This document shows positions 22,526 through 31,628 of a stretch of DNA of 64,000 nt, one piece after another. The notes under the pieces are model-generated. The model was not told the DNA's origin, did no database searches, and saw only the letters and a list, made by a program, of their open reading frames with translations. The stretch comes from Actinomadura harenae (GTDB lineage: Bacteria; Actinomycetota; Actinomycetes; Streptosporangiales; Streptosporangiaceae): positions 62,001-126,000 of the forward strand of contig NZ_RFFG01000012.1 of NCBI RefSeq assembly GCF_003696215.1, given 5' to 3'. Each line of letters begins with the position of its first letter. The first letter of the stretch is position 1. Both the position numbers and the translations under genes were made by a program.

Positions 22526-24589
22526 TCAGCGGTCGTCGGACACGGTGGTCTTCTGGACCTGGAGGAGGAACTCGGCGTTCGACTTGGTCTCCTTCATCTT
22601 CTCGATGAGGAGCTCCAGCGCCTGCTGGGTGTCGAGGGCGTGCAGGACGCGGCGGAGCTGCCAGACGATGCGCAGCTCCTCCGGCGCCATGAGGATCTCC
22701 TCCTTGCGGGTGCTGGACTGGTCGACGTCCACCGCCGGGAAGATCCGCTTGTCGGCCAGGGAGCGGTTGAGCTTGAGCTCCATGTTGCCGGTGCCCTTGA
22801 ACTCCTCGAAGATGACCTCGTCCATGCGGGATCCGGTCTCCACCAGCGCGGTGGCGAGGATGGTAAGCGAGCCGCCGTTCTCGATGTTGCGGGCCGCGCC
22901 GAAGAACCGCTTGGGCGGGTACAGCGCGGTGGAGTCCACGCCACCGGACAGGATGCGCCCGGACGCCGGGGCCGCCAGGTTGTAGGCGCGGCCGAGGCGG
23001 GTGATCGAGTCGAGCAGGACGACCACGTCGTGGCCCAGCTCCACCAGCCGCTTGGCGCGCTCGATGGCGAGCTCGGCGACGGTGGTGTGGTCCTCGGCGG
23101 GACGGTCGAAGGTCGAGTGGATGACCTCGCCCTTCACCGTCCGCTGCATGTCGGTGACCTCTTCCGGACGCTCGTCCACGAGGACGACCATCAGGTGGCA
23201 CTCCGGGTTGTTCTTGGTGATCGCGTTCGCGATCGCCTGGAGCACCATGGTCTTGCCGGCCTTCGGCGGCGACACGATCAGACCGCGCTGGCCCTTGCCG
23301 ATCGGCGACACCAGGTCGATGATCCGCGTGGTCAGCACGCCCGGGTCGCTCTCCAGGCGCAGCCGCTCCTGCGGGTACAGCGGCGTGAGCTTGGAGAACT
23401 CGACGCGCTGCCGGGCCTGCTCGGGCTCCATGCCGTTGACCGTGTCGAGCCGGACCAGCGCGTTGAACTTCTCGCGCCGCTCGCCCTCGCGGGCCTGCCG
23501 CACGGCGCCGGTGACCACGTCGCCCTTGCGCAGGCCGTTCTTGCGGACCTGGGCGAGCGAGACGTACACGTCGTTCGGGCCGGGCAGGTAGCCGGTCGTC
23601 CGGACGAAGGCGTAGTTGTCGAGGATGTCGAGGATGCCGGCGACCGGGATGAGGACGTCGTCCTCGTTGATCACGGGCTCCTCGTAGCGCTCGCCACGGC
23701 CACGGCCGCGGTTCCGCTCGCGGAACCGGCGTCCGCGCCGGCCCCGGCCGTCCTCGTCGTCGCCCACCGGGCCGCTCTGGCCCTGGCCGCCGCGCTGACG
23801 GTTGCCGCCCTGGTCGCTCTGGTCACGGTCCCGGTCCCGGTCGCGGTCCCGGTTACGGCCGTCGCGGCCATCCCGGCCGTCACGGTCACGGCCATCGCGG
23901 TCACGACCGTCGCGGTCGCGGCCGTCCCTGCGGCCCCGCTGGCGCCCCCCGCCCTCGCGGCCCTCGCCGCGCTCCCGGCCGCCGCCCTGCTGGTCACCGC
24001 CGTGCTCGCCGGACTGCTCGCCCCGCTCGCCGCGGTCACCACGGTCACGGCCGCGGCCGCCGTCGCGGTCGGAGCGCTCGCCCCGGTCGCGGTCACGGTC
24101 GCGGTCGGAACGCTCGGCGCGCTCGGGGCGCTCCTCGCTCTGCCGGCCGTCCTGACGGCCGTCCGCCTGCCCGGCGTCGGCCGGCACGGCCGCCTCGGTC
24201 TCACGCTTGGCGGACGTGCGGGTCCGGCGCGGACGCTCGGTCCGCTCCGCCTTCTCCACCTTCTCCGCCTTCTCGGTCTTGTCAGCCTTGTCGGCCTTCT
24301 CGGACGCGGTGCGGTCGCTGGCAGCGGCTCCCTGCTCGCCCCCCGAAGCGCCCTGCCCCGCGCCACCCTGCTTCTCCTGGATGGCGGCGATGAGCTGGCC
24401 CTTGCGCATCTGGCTGACGCCCTTGATGCCGAGGTCGGACGCGATCTTCTTCAGGTCCGTCAGGACCATGGCCGACAGGCCCGTGCCGGCGGCGCGGCGC
24501 CGCCGGGGGGCGGCGCCCTGGCCGGCCTCGTCCGCGGTCGCGGCTGCCTTGCTGGATGCGTCCGTGAGGAGTTCGCTGGATTCGCTCAC
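22526..24589 (-). CDS. rho: Transcription termination factor Rho with long Arg/Asp/Gly-rich insertion
   Basis: This 687-residue hexameric RNA helicase ends transcription of untranslated RNA. The Rho_N domain is at 37-75 (LSAMVLTDLKKIASDLGIKG). Residues about 75-300 are a low-complexity region of DR, DG, RG and GG repeats with no equivalent in enteric Rho. The S1-like RNA-binding part begins about 300 (DDVLIPVAGILDILDNYAFV). The ATPase core has P-loop SPPKAGKTMVLQ and Q-loop residues near the C-terminus. Long inserts of this kind are known in high-GC actinobacterial Rho, where they aid RNA binding. The repeats here are unusually regular. Confidence 0.96.
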   Translation of the reverse strand: MSESSELLTDASSKAAATADEAGQGAAPRRRRAAGTGLSAMVLTDLKKIASDLGIKGVSQMRKGQLIAAIQEKQGGAGQGASGGEQGAAASDRTASEKADKADKTEKAEKVEKAERTERPRRTRTSAKRETEAAVPADAGQADGRQDGRQSEERPERAERSDRDRDRDRGERSDRDGGRGRDRGDRGERGEQSGEHGGDQQGGGRERGEGREGGGRQRGRRDGRDRDGRDRDGRDRDGRDGRDGRNRDRDRDRDRDQSDQGGNRQRGGQGQSGPVGDDEDGRGRRGRRFRERNRGRGRGERYEEPVINEDDVLIPVAGILDILDNYAFVRTTGYLPGPNDVYVSLAQVRKNGLRKGDVVTGAVRQAREGERREKFNALVRLDTVNGMEPEQARQRVEFSKLTPLYPQERLRLESDPGVLTTRIIDLVSPIGKGQRGLIVSPPKAGKTMVLQAIANAITKNNPECHLMVVLVDERPEEVTDMQRTVKGEVIHSTFDRPAEDHTTVAELAIERAKRLVELGHDVVVLLDSITRLGRAYNLAAPASGRILSGGVDSTALYPPKRFFGAARNIENGGSLTILATALVETGSRMDEVIFEEFKGTGNMELKLNRSLADKRIFPAVDVDQSSTRKEEILMAPEELRIVWQLRRVLHALDTQQALELLIEKMKETKSNAEFLLQVQKTTVSDDR

Positions 24590-25019
24590 TAAGGGTCCTT
24601 CCCAGGGAGCGGGCGTTGGCCGGCGTTCGGCCAGTCAACCCGGTGGTGCGGCCCGGCGGGGGCGCCGAGTCGGGCTCGCCGTACCGCGGAGGAGCCGCGG
24701 TCGGCGATGCTGGGCAACAGCCAGATGGCGGTCGGCCGGGACGGCTCGCTCACGGGCCCTCCCGTGACCGCGGGGATCCGAAGTTCGCTGGAATGCCGGA
24801 CAACGGAGTGTCACGGAGACGGGAAGCCTGGTACGCGGGACCGACTCGGCCGACGGGCCGGTCAGGTGACGCGTGGCTGACGAGCACTCGGCCCCGAACG
24901 GGGCATCTGGTGCGGCATTCAGCCTAACATCACCAGGGCACACTGCTATTCCCCAGAGGTCGATGTCTTCGCATTTTACCTAGCCGGTTCGTCACACCCC
25001 GGCCGCCCGCCGAGGCGGG
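24590..25019. other. Rho/thrB intergenic region (rho leader)
   Basis: These 430 bp have no gene I can support. The part nearest thrB (24925-25000) is AT-rich and, read on the minus strand, contains TAGGCT as a possible -10 for rho. That would give rho a leader of about 320 bases, consistent with the long autoregulated leaders known for this gene. Small frames on both strands look like noise. Confidence 0.4.
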
Positions 25020-26054
25020 TCAGACGCGGACCGAGGCACCTGCGGGGGCGACACGCAAGGGGTGTACGTGCCACCCATTACCCACTCCACACGCGTTTGA
25101 ATCAATCCGCGACGCCGATGTGAACGCCAGGACAGTCGGCCCGGCTCCGGACACGACGGCCGGGACCCCCCGCTCACGCAGGTCACGGATCAGCGCGGCG
25201 GACTCCGGCATCGCCGGGGCGCGGTACTCCTGGTGCAGCCGGTCCTCGGTCGCGGCGAGCAGGGTCGCCTCGTCCAGGCCGTGCGTCAGGGCCGTGACCA
25301 GCAGCGCGGCGCGCCCGGCGTTCGCGGCGGCGTCGGCGTGCGGGACGGTCCCGGGCAGCAGGCCCCGGGCCTGCTCGGTCGCGAGCCGCGTCTCCGGCAC
25401 GAACGCGACGACCTCGCGGTCGAGGTCGAGGCGGACGGCCCGGTCGCCCCAGGCGATCGTCAGCCCGCCGAGCAGGCAGGGCGCGACGTTGTCGGGGTGG
25501 CCCTCGATGTCGGCCGCCAGCCGCAGCGCGGCCGCGTCGTCCATCGCGCCACCGGCCGGGTGGAGCGCCCGCGCGGCCGTGACGCCCGCGACGATGGCCG
25601 CCGAGGACGACCCGAGCCCCCGGCTGTGCGGAATGCGGTTCACGCAGCGCAACCGGACGCCCCTGCCGAGCCGGGCGGCCTCGCCGGTGCCCGCGAGCCC
25701 GTCGATCGCCTCGAGCGCGGCCCGGATCGTCGTGACGATCAGGTGCCGGTCGCCGCGGTCGGCGACCTCGGCCCCCTCGCCCTCGACCTCGATGACGACG
25801 CCGTCGCCGCCGAGCTCGACGGTCACCTCGTCGGACAGGGTCAGCGCGAGCCCGAGCGAGTCGAACCCCGGCCCCAGATTCGCGCTGGTCGCCGGAACAT
25901 CGACCGTCACCCGCCGCCCGGCCGTTGCGGCGGGCCCGGACGCCACAACGGGCTCGGACGCGGCAGCGGGCTCGGACGCCGCGCTGGGCTCGGGCGCCGG
26001 GCTGGGTTCGGGCGTCGGGCGGGGCTCGGGCGTCATGCGGGGGGCGGTCGTCAT
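25020..26054 (-). CDS. thrB: Homoserine kinase with N-terminal low-complexity extension
   Basis: This GHMP-family kinase phosphorylates homoserine in the threonine pathway and has 344 residues from the ATG that overlaps the thrC stop (ATGA). The kinase itself starts near residue 49 ([20 protein letters not shown]). The ATP loop is [18 protein letters not shown], and motif 3 is [11 protein letters not shown]. The first 48 residues are Pro/Glu/Ser/Ala repeats not found in normal ThrB. An in-frame GTG at 25910 would give a standard-length enzyme but has only a weak ribosome site. The C-terminus after TSASRIDSN passes through a short AT-richer stretch. Confidence 0.92.
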   Translation of the reverse strand: MTTAPRMTPEPRPTPEPSPAPEPSAASEPAAASEPVVASGPAATAGRRVTVDVPATSANLGPGFDSLGLALTLSDEVTVELGGDGVVIEVEGEGAEVADRGDRHLIVTTIRAALEAIDGLAGTGEAARLGRGVRLRCVNRIPHSRGLGSSSAAIVAGVTAARALHPAGGAMDDAAALRLAADIEGHPDNVAPCLLGGLTIAWGDRAVRLDLDREVVAFVPETRLATEQARGLLPGTVPHADAAANAGRAALLVTALTHGLDEATLLAATEDRLHQEYRAPAMPESAALIRDLRERGVPAVVSGAGPTVLAFTSASRIDSNACGVGNGWHVHPLRVAPAGASVRV

Positions 26055-27118
26055 GCCAGGCCCAGGGCGGAGGCGGCGGCCTGGGCGTCGACCTTGACGG
26101 TGGTGGGGGCGGGAGCGCCCGCGATGGCCCAGTCGGGGTCCTTGAGGCCGTTGCCGGTCACGGTGCAGACCACGCGCGAGCCGCGCTCGACCACGCCCTG
26201 CTCGGCGGCCTGGAGCAGGCCCGCGACGGACGCGGCGGACGCGGGCTCGACGAACACGCCCTCCTCGGCGGCGAGCATCCGGTACGCGCGCAGGATCTGC
26301 CGGTCGGTGACCGCGTCGATCGCGCCGCCCGACTCGTCCCGCGCGGCGATGGCGAGGTCCCACGAGGCGGGGTTGCCGATGCGGATCGCGGTGGCGATGG
26401 TCTGCGGCTTCAGCACCGGCTCGCCCTTGACGAACGGGGCCGCGCCGGACGCCTGGAACCCCAGCATGCGCGGGCGGCGCGAGGCGACGCCGTCCCGGGC
26501 GTACTCGGTGTAGCCCATCCAGTACGCGGAGATGTTGCCGGCGTTGCCGACGGGCAGGCAGTGCACGTCGGGGGCGTCGCCGAGGGCGTCCACGATCTCG
26601 AACGCGGCGGTCTTCTGGCCCTGGAGCCGGTACTTGTTCACCGAGTTGACCAGCGCGACCGGGTAGTCGACGGCGAGCTTGCGGGCCAGCTCGAGGCAGT
26701 CGTCGAAGTTGCCGTCGACCTGGAGCAGGCGCGCGCCGTGCACGAGGGCCTGCGCCAGCTTGCCCATCGCGATCTTGCCCTGCGGGACGAGGACGGCGCA
26801 GGTCATCCCGGCGCGGACGGCGTACGCGGCGGCGGACGCCGAGGTGTTGCCGGTGGACGCGCAGATGACGGCCTTCGCGCCGTCCTCGGCGGCCTTGGAG
26901 ATCGCGACCGTCATGCCGCGGTCCTTGAACGAGCCGGTCGGGTTCAGCCCCTCGACCTTGAGGTACACCTCGCAGCCCGTCAGCTCGGACACCCGGGTGG
27001 CGGGCACGAGCGGCGTGCCGCCCTCGAGCAGTGTGACGACGGGCGTCGCCTCCGTCACCGGCAGCCGGTCACGGTACTCCTCGATGAGGCCACGCCAGGG
27101 ACGGGTGGTCGCGTTCAC
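26051..27118 (-). CDS. thrC: Threonine synthase
   Basis: This 355-residue PLP enzyme turns O-phosphohomoserine into threonine. The cofactor lysine is in [16 protein letters not shown], the phosphate-binding loop is [15 protein letters not shown], and [13 protein letters not shown] is the substrate loop. It starts at GTG 27118. The short (about 350-residue) class is the actinobacterial form. It is followed by thrB with a 4-bp overlap and lies 99 bp after hom, so a separate promoter is possible. Confidence 0.96.
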   Translation of the reverse strand: MNATTRPWRGLIEEYRDRLPVTEATPVVTLLEGGTPLVPATRVSELTGCEVYLKVEGLNPTGSFKDRGMTVAISKAAEDGAKAVICASTGNTSASAAAYAVRAGMTCAVLVPQGKIAMGKLAQALVHGARLLQVDGNFDDCLELARKLAVDYPVALVNSVNKYRLQGQKTAAFEIVDALGDAPDVHCLPVGNAGNISAYWMGYTEYARDGVASRRPRMLGFQASGAAPFVKGEPVLKPQTIATAIRIGNPASWDLAIAARDESGGAIDAVTDRQILRAYRMLAAEEGVFVEPASAASVAGLLQAAEQGVVERGSRVVCTVTGNGLKDPDWAIAGAPAPTTVKVDAQAAASALGLA

Positions 27119-27217
27119 AGTCGGTCTCCTTGTTGACCTGCGGTTTTAACGAAATCCTAAGGGACCGGCCGACGCCCTTGTCGTCCGTTGCTCTACTTGT
27201 GGACAACTTCGCCCTGT

Positions 27218-28531
27218 TTACACGTCGTCGGCTTCCACGCGCATGACGCTGGCCACCTGACGCACGTCCTCGAAGCCGCGCAGCCGCTCCACGGTGGCGC
27301 TGAGCGCGGCGTCCGCGGCCCGGTGCGTCACGACGACGAGCTGGGCGTCCTCGCCCGACCCCGTCTGCCGGACGGCCTGGATCGACACGTCGTGCTTGGC
27401 GAACTCCTCCGCGACCATCGCGAGCACGCCGGAGCGGTCGGCGACGTCGAGCTGGATGTAGTAACGCGTCCGCGTCTCGCCCATGGGCAGGACGGGCAGC
27501 TCGGCATAGGTGACCTCGAGCGGACCGGGCGTCCCGCCGCGCAGGTTGCGCGCGACGGCCACCAGGTCGCCCAGGACCGCGCTCGCCGTGGGCGCGCCTC
27601 CCGCGCCCGCGCCGTAGAACATCAGCGATCCGGCGGACTCGGCCTCCACGAACACCGCGTTGTACGCCTCGCGCACGCTCGCGAGCGGGTGCGAGCGCGG
27701 GATCATGGCCGGGTAGACGCGGACGGAGACGCCGCGTCCGCTGCGTCCCTCCGCCGCGGGCACGCGCTCGCAGATGGCCAGCAGCTTGACGACCGAGTTC
27801 ATCTCCTTGGCGCCGGCCACGTCCGCGGCCGAGACCTCGGTGATGCCCTCACGGTGGACGTCCGCGGCCGTGACGGGCGTGTGGAAGGCCAGCTGCGCCA
27901 GGATCGCGGCCTTGGCGGCGGCGTCGAAGCCCTCCACGTCCGCGGTCGGGTCGGCCTCGGCGTAGCCGAGCGCCTGGGCCTCCTCCAGCGCCTCGTTGAA
28001 CCCGGCGCCGTGCGTGTCCATCTGGTCGAGGATGTAGTTGGTCGTGCCGTTCACGATGCCCAGGACCCGGTGCACGTGATCGCCGACCAGGGACTCGCGC
28101 AGCGGCCGCAGCAGGGGGATCGCCCCCGCCACGGACGCCTCGTAGTACAGGTCGGCGCCGTACTCGCGCGCGGCCGCGAACAGGGTCGCGCCGTCCTCCG
28201 CGAGCAGCGCCTTGTTGGCGGTGACGACCGACTTGCCGGTCTTCATCGCCTCCAGCATCAGCGTCCGGGCGGGCTCGATGCCGCCGATCACCTCGATGAC
28301 GATGTCCACGTCATCCCGGGTGACCAGGCCCAGCGCATCGGTGGTGAGCAGCTCGCGCGGGACCCCCGCGCGCACCCGCTCCGGCCGCCGGACGGCGATC
28401 CCCGCCAGTTCCAGCGGCACCCCGACCCGCGCCGTGAGATCGTCGGCCTGCTCGCGCAGCAGCCGTACGACCTCGGTGCCGACGACGCCGCACCCCAGCA
28501 GCGCCACCCGCAGCGGCCCGCCCTGTTTCAC
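27218..28531 (-). CDS. hom: Homoserine dehydrogenase
   Basis: This 437-residue enzyme reduces aspartate semialdehyde to homoserine. An N-terminal Rossmann domain has [18 protein letters not shown]. The catalytic region contains [21 protein letters not shown] and the Glu/Asp/Lys set around [22 protein letters not shown]-terminal ACT domain (about 355-430, [20 protein letters not shown]) gives threonine feedback control in the family. The GTG start overlaps the lysA stop (GTGA), coupling it to lysA. Confidence 0.96.
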   Translation of the reverse strand: MKQGGPLRVALLGCGVVGTEVVRLLREQADDLTARVGVPLELAGIAVRRPERVRAGVPRELLTTDALGLVTRDDVDIVIEVIGGIEPARTLMLEAMKTGKSVVTANKALLAEDGATLFAAAREYGADLYYEASVAGAIPLLRPLRESLVGDHVHRVLGIVNGTTNYILDQMDTHGAGFNEALEEAQALGYAEADPTADVEGFDAAAKAAILAQLAFHTPVTAADVHREGITEVSAADVAGAKEMNSVVKLLAICERVPAAEGRSGRGVSVRVYPAMIPRSHPLASVREAYNAVFVEAESAGSLMFYGAGAGGAPTASAVLGDLVAVARNLRGGTPGPLEVTYAELPVLPMGETRTRYYIQLDVADRSGVLAMVAEEFAKHDVSIQAVRQTGSGEDAQLVVVTHRAADAALSATVERLRGFEDVRQVASVMRVEADDV

Positions 28532-29922
28532 GCTTCTACCTCCGCGTCCAGCCGGAGCAGGTCGGCGTCGCTCTCGCGCCGCACGACGACCCGCGCCGCA
28601 CCGTCCCGCACGGCCACGACGGCGGGCCGGGGGACATGGTTGTAGTTACTCGCCATCGATCGACAGTACGCACCGGTCGCGGCCACCGCCACCAGGTCGC
28701 CCGCCGCCAGGTCGTCCGGAAGCCACAGGTCGCGGACGACGATGTCGCCGCTCTCGCAGTGCTTGCCCACGAGCCTGCTGAGCATGGGCTCCGCCCGCGA
28801 CTCCCGGCTTGCCAGGACGCAGGTGTACTCGGCGCCGTAGAGGGCGGTGCGAAGGTTGTCGCTCATGCCCCCGTCGACGGACACGTAGGTGCGCAGCCCC
28901 TCGACGTCCTTGACCGTGCCGACCTCGTACAGCGTAATGCCGCCGGCACCAATGATCGCCCGTCCGGGCTCGACCGTGAGCTTCGGCATGCTGAGCCCAT
29001 AGGCGCGGCATTCGCGCTGGACGATGTCCCTGAGCGAGTCGGCCATCGTCTTCGGATCGATGGGCTCGTCGCCGCTCGTGTAGGCGATGCCATAGCCACC
29101 GCCGAGATCGAGCTCCGGAAGCTCGACGCCGTGCTCGTCCCTGATGGAGACGAGCAGTTCCGCCAGTCGGTGCGCGGCGACCTCGAAACCGTCCGGATCG
29201 AAGATCTGGCTACCGATGTGGCTGTGCAGACCGACGAGCTCAAGGCTGTCTCGCAGTTCGAGAACACGCCGGACGGCCTCCAGGGCGGCCCCGGTGTTCC
29301 GCGAGAACCCGAACTTCTGGTCGTCGTGGGCCGTGGCAATGAACTCGTGCGTGTGCGCCTCCACACCGGTCGTGACGCGCACCATCACCTTGGGCCGCTT
29401 GCCCAGCCTCTCGGCCAGGTAGGCGAGCCGGGCGATCTCCTCGAACGAGTCGATGACGATGCGTCCGACACCGACCTCGACCGCCCGCTCCAGTTCCTGC
29501 ACGGACTTGTTGTTCCCGTGCAGCGTGATGCGCTCGACAGGGAAGTCGGCGGCCAGGGCGATGGCCAGTTCTCCGCCGGTGCACACGTCCAGGCCCAGGC
29601 CCTCTTCCTTGAGCCACTTGGCCATGGCCACGCACAGGAACGCCTTGCCCGCATAGTGGACGCTGCCGTCATGGAACGCCGCCGCGTACTCACGCGCCCG
29701 CGCACGCACGTCGTCCTCGTCGTACACGTACAGCGGAGTGCCGAACTCCTGGGCCAGGTCGCGGACGTCGACGCCGCCGACGGTCATCGCGCCCTCGTCC
29801 CTGCGCGCGCCGAGCGGCCAGACCCGCTCGTCCAGGGCGTTGAGGTCCGCCGGGGGCGGCAGGGGGTGGTCTTCGGGGAGGACGTCCGCGTGCCGGGGGC
29901 CGGCCGGGTGAACTCTGCTCAT
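28528..29922 (-). CDS. lysA: Diaminopimelate decarboxylase
   Basis: This 464-residue fold III PLP enzyme makes lysine from meso-diaminopimelate. The cofactor lysine is in [17 protein letters not shown], the glycine loop is [15 protein letters not shown], and the dimer-partner cysteine motif is [15 protein letters not shown] ([11 protein letters not shown]). The C-terminal motif [12 protein letters not shown] is conserved. Its ATG overlaps the nrtL stop by 4 bp. The 45-residue N-terminal lead ([20 protein letters not shown]) is usual in actinobacteria. Confidence 0.96.
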   Translation of the reverse strand: MSRVHPAGPRHADVLPEDHPLPPPADLNALDERVWPLGARRDEGAMTVGGVDVRDLAQEFGTPLYVYDEDDVRARAREYAAAFHDGSVHYAGKAFLCVAMAKWLKEEGLGLDVCTGGELAIALAADFPVERITLHGNNKSVQELERAVEVGVGRIVIDSFEEIARLAYLAERLGKRPKVMVRVTTGVEAHTHEFIATAHDDQKFGFSRNTGAALEAVRRVLELRDSLELVGLHSHIGSQIFDPDGFEVAAHRLAELLVSIRDEHGVELPELDLGGGYGIAYTSGDEPIDPKTMADSLRDIVQRECRAYGLSMPKLTVEPGRAIIGAGGITLYEVGTVKDVEGLRTYVSVDGGMSDNLRTALYGAEYTCVLASRESRAEPMLSRLVGKHCESGDIVVRDLWLPDDLAAGDLVAVAATGAYCRSMASNYNHVPRPAVVAVRDGAARVVVRRESDADLLRLDAEVEA

Positions 29923-30605
29923 ATCCGCTCTCTAGGGGTTTCGCCGATCATCGTGAGGCCGTTGCGCAAGGCGATGCCCGCCGCCGCCGCGATCGTCACA
30001 CGGGACGCGTGCACCGCCGAGGGTTTCTCCTCGACCGGCAACGCCGGACAGCGCTCGTAGACCGTGTGATAGGCGTCCGCCACCTCGACCAGCGACTGGA
30101 CCAGAAGGCGCCCGTCCCCCTTGCGGGCCGCGCTCCGCGCCCACCCGGGCAGCTCCCCCAACGCCTGGATCAGCGGCAACTCGTCTTCTGCGGGCTCGAC
30201 GCGCCCAGGACGAACCCCGAAATCCTTCGCCCGCCTCTGCACGGCCATCGCGCGCGCATAAGCGAACCGCACCGAAAACCCCGGATTCTCGAAAACCCTC
30301 GGACGGTCGATCAGCTCTACAGGCGGCACCCCGGCCGCGACCCCGTAATCGGGGTCCTCCGTGATCGCCTCGGCGAGCGCACCGGCCCGGACCCGCAGGA
30401 TCACGAACCCCTGATCGACCTCGGCCGAAATCTCATCATGTGAGACGGCCTCCGCGATCGCCCCGGCGTCAAGCCCCATCTTGAACGCCACCGGGCTCGC
30501 GTACACCCCAGCCCCAACGCAGCGCAGCGCGACGTCCCCGGGCTCCCGGCCCGCGACGTCCCGCACGGCGTCCCGAAGCACACCGCTCACCACCGCTGGA
30601 GTCAC
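29919..30605 (-). CDS. nrtL: ArgRS-like protein without catalytic domain (NrtL type)
   Basis: This 228-residue protein sits where argS lies in related genomes and resembles two separate parts of arginyl-tRNA synthetase. The N-terminus ([20 protein letters not shown]) resembles the tRNA D-loop-binding Add-1 domain. The C-terminus has a DALR anticodon-binding bundle ([20 protein letters not shown], then [40 protein letters not shown]). The class I catalytic core with HIGH and KMSKS is absent, and there is no room for it. The gene is intact. As I recall, such proteins are annotated 'ArgS-related anticodon-binding protein NrtL'. The function is unknown. A true argS must lie elsewhere. It is the first gene of the lysA-hom operon. 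Confidence 0.85.
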   Translation of the reverse strand: MTPAVVSGVLRDAVRDVAGREPGDVALRCVGAGVYASPVAFKMGLDAGAIAEAVSHDEISAEVDQGFVILRVRAGALAEAITEDPDYGVAAGVPPVELIDRPRVFENPGFSVRFAYARAMAVQRRAKDFGVRPGRVEPAEDELPLIQALGELPGWARSAARKGDGRLLVQSLVEVADAYHTVYERCPALPVEEKPSAVHASRVTIAAAAGIALRNGLTMIGETPRERI

Positions 30606-30639
30606 CCTCGCGAGACTATCCGACCACTATGCGGACACG

Positions 30640-31020
30640 TCACGCACCGGCCGCGAGCGTCCGCACCGTCTGGATCAGCCGGTTCGGATCGAACGGCTTG
30701 GTGACGTACGCGTCCACGCCGATCTCGTGCCCCCGCCGCACATCGTGGTCCTGCGCGCGCGCCGTGATCATCACGACCCGGATGTGCCGCGTCTCGTCGT
30801 CCTCGCGCAGCCGCACCGCCGTGACCCACCCGTCCAGGCGCGGCATCATCACGTCCAGGGTGATCACGTCCGGACGCACCTCCCGGACCTTGTCCAGGCA
30901 GTCCTGACCGTCCACCGCCGTGACGACCTCGAACCCCTCGAGTTGCAGGTTCACAGCGATCAGCTGCCGAATCACCTCGTCGTCATCGACGACCAGCACC
31001 CGTCCCAGTGGCTCGGTCAC
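30640..31020 (-). CDS. Single-domain response regulator (CheY-like)
   Basis: This 126-residue receiver domain starts at GTG 31020 behind a GGGGG purine run (VTEPLGRVLVVDDDEVIRQL). It has the acidic pair VDDDE, the phospho-acceptor Asp in DVITLDVMMPRLDGW, Thr/Ser in VMITARAQ and Lys in YVTKPFDPNRLIQTVR. There is no output domain. The kinase partner is not in the immediate vicinity. It is transcribed divergently from the adjacent tRNA-Arg. Confidence 0.9.
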   Translation of the reverse strand: MTEPLGRVLVVDDDEVIRQLIAVNLQLEGFEVVTAVDGQDCLDKVREVRPDVITLDVMMPRLDGWVTAVRLREDDETRHIRVVMITARAQDHDVRRGHEIGVDAYVTKPFDPNRLIQTVRTLAAGA

Positions 31021-31131
31021 GCCCCCGAAGCTAGCCGACCGGCGATCCCCCCGCACCCCAAACAACCAGGTGCGCACCACGCCCCCAACCCTGGTAGTCT
31101 TCATCTCGCGCCGAAGAACACCAGGCGCAAC

Positions 31132-31203
31132 GCCCCCTTAGCTCAGGGGATAGAGCAACGGCCTCCGGAGCCGTGTGCGCAGGTTCGAATCCTGCAGGGG
31201 GCA
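31132..31203 (+). tRNA. tRNA-Arg (anticodon CCG)
   Basis: This is a 72-base cloverleaf. The acceptor stem pairs GCCCCCT (31132-31138) with AGGGGGC (31196-31202). The D arm has GCTC/GAGC, the anticodon arm is ACGGC-CTCCGGA-GCCGT with anticodon CCG reading CGG, and the T arm is GCAGG-TTCGAAT-CCTGC. CCA is not encoded. A terminator with a UUCG tetraloop follows 26 bases on. The gene marks the border between conserved and accessory DNA. Confidence 0.97.
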
Positions 31204-31204
31204 C

Positions 31205-31594
31205 CTAGAAAACGGGAAGAGATTCTCCGCCGATACATCTTCGGATGTGTCGGCTTTTTCTTTTTCCCCGAAAGTCGTTCGTTGCAACATCGCCCTCTCC
31301 GCATTCACCGAATGGGTGTTGAGGTGCGTTTCCTGAGGGTTCCGGGGGCGGCGGATGGGAAGCCGGTGCCAACGATCTGGTCGTGGTCGTTGATGCCCAC
31401 GGACATGGCTCCTGCCGCGCCTGGGACGTCGACGGGGACGAAACGGCGTCGGGTTGCCTCAGGTGGCCGTGCCCTCCACCGGTGATTCCCTGTGCGGCTG
31501 CCGGACGCGACTCAAGGAATATCGAGGCCGCCACGGCCGTCAGCGGAACGAGCACGGCTCCGGGCAGTGATCTGGAGCTGATCACGATGTTCAT
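31205..31594 (-). CDS. Doubtful small secreted-protein frame
   Basis: This is a 129-residue open frame with an AAGAAGG ribosome-like site and a plausible export signal (MNIVISSRSLPGAVLVPLTA, then AAAQG). The remainder is Pro/Ser/Thr-rich without a family. Its last 20 codons run through the tRNA-Arg terminator hairpin and end 2 bases from the tRNA, so at least the C-terminal part is unlikely to be selected as protein. It lies 34 bp after the STAND-like gene and could be a relic of a third operon gene. Confidence 0.25.
   Translation of the reverse strand: MNIVISSRSLPGAVLVPLTAVAASIFLESRPAAAQGITGGGHGHLRQPDAVSSPSTSQARQEPCPWASTTTTRSLAPASHPPPPEPSGNAPQHPFGECGEGDVATNDFRGKRKSRHIRRCIGGESLPVF
31229..31265 (+). 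terminator. tRNA-Arg terminator with UUCG tetraloop
   Basis: The 11-bp stem GCCGATACATC/GATGTGTCGGC (31229-31239 with 31244-31254, one G-U pair) is closed by the stable loop TTCG and followed by TTTTTCTTTTT. It is a textbook intrinsic terminator, rare in form for such GC-rich DNA. Confidence 0.92.
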
Positions 31595-31628
31595 GACGCG
31601 TCCTTCTTGTCGTCCAGGGTTTCGCGAA

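Noticed and set aside
22478-24592. 704-codon open frame on the plus strand opposite rho
   Set aside because: Its sequence is Val/Ala/Leu/Arg strings produced by the complement of the DR/RG repeats. Rho on the minus strand has all conserved motifs.
24590-25019. Riboswitch or attenuator upstream of rho
   Set aside because: No conserved aptamer sequence or clear alternating hairpins could be recognised by eye.
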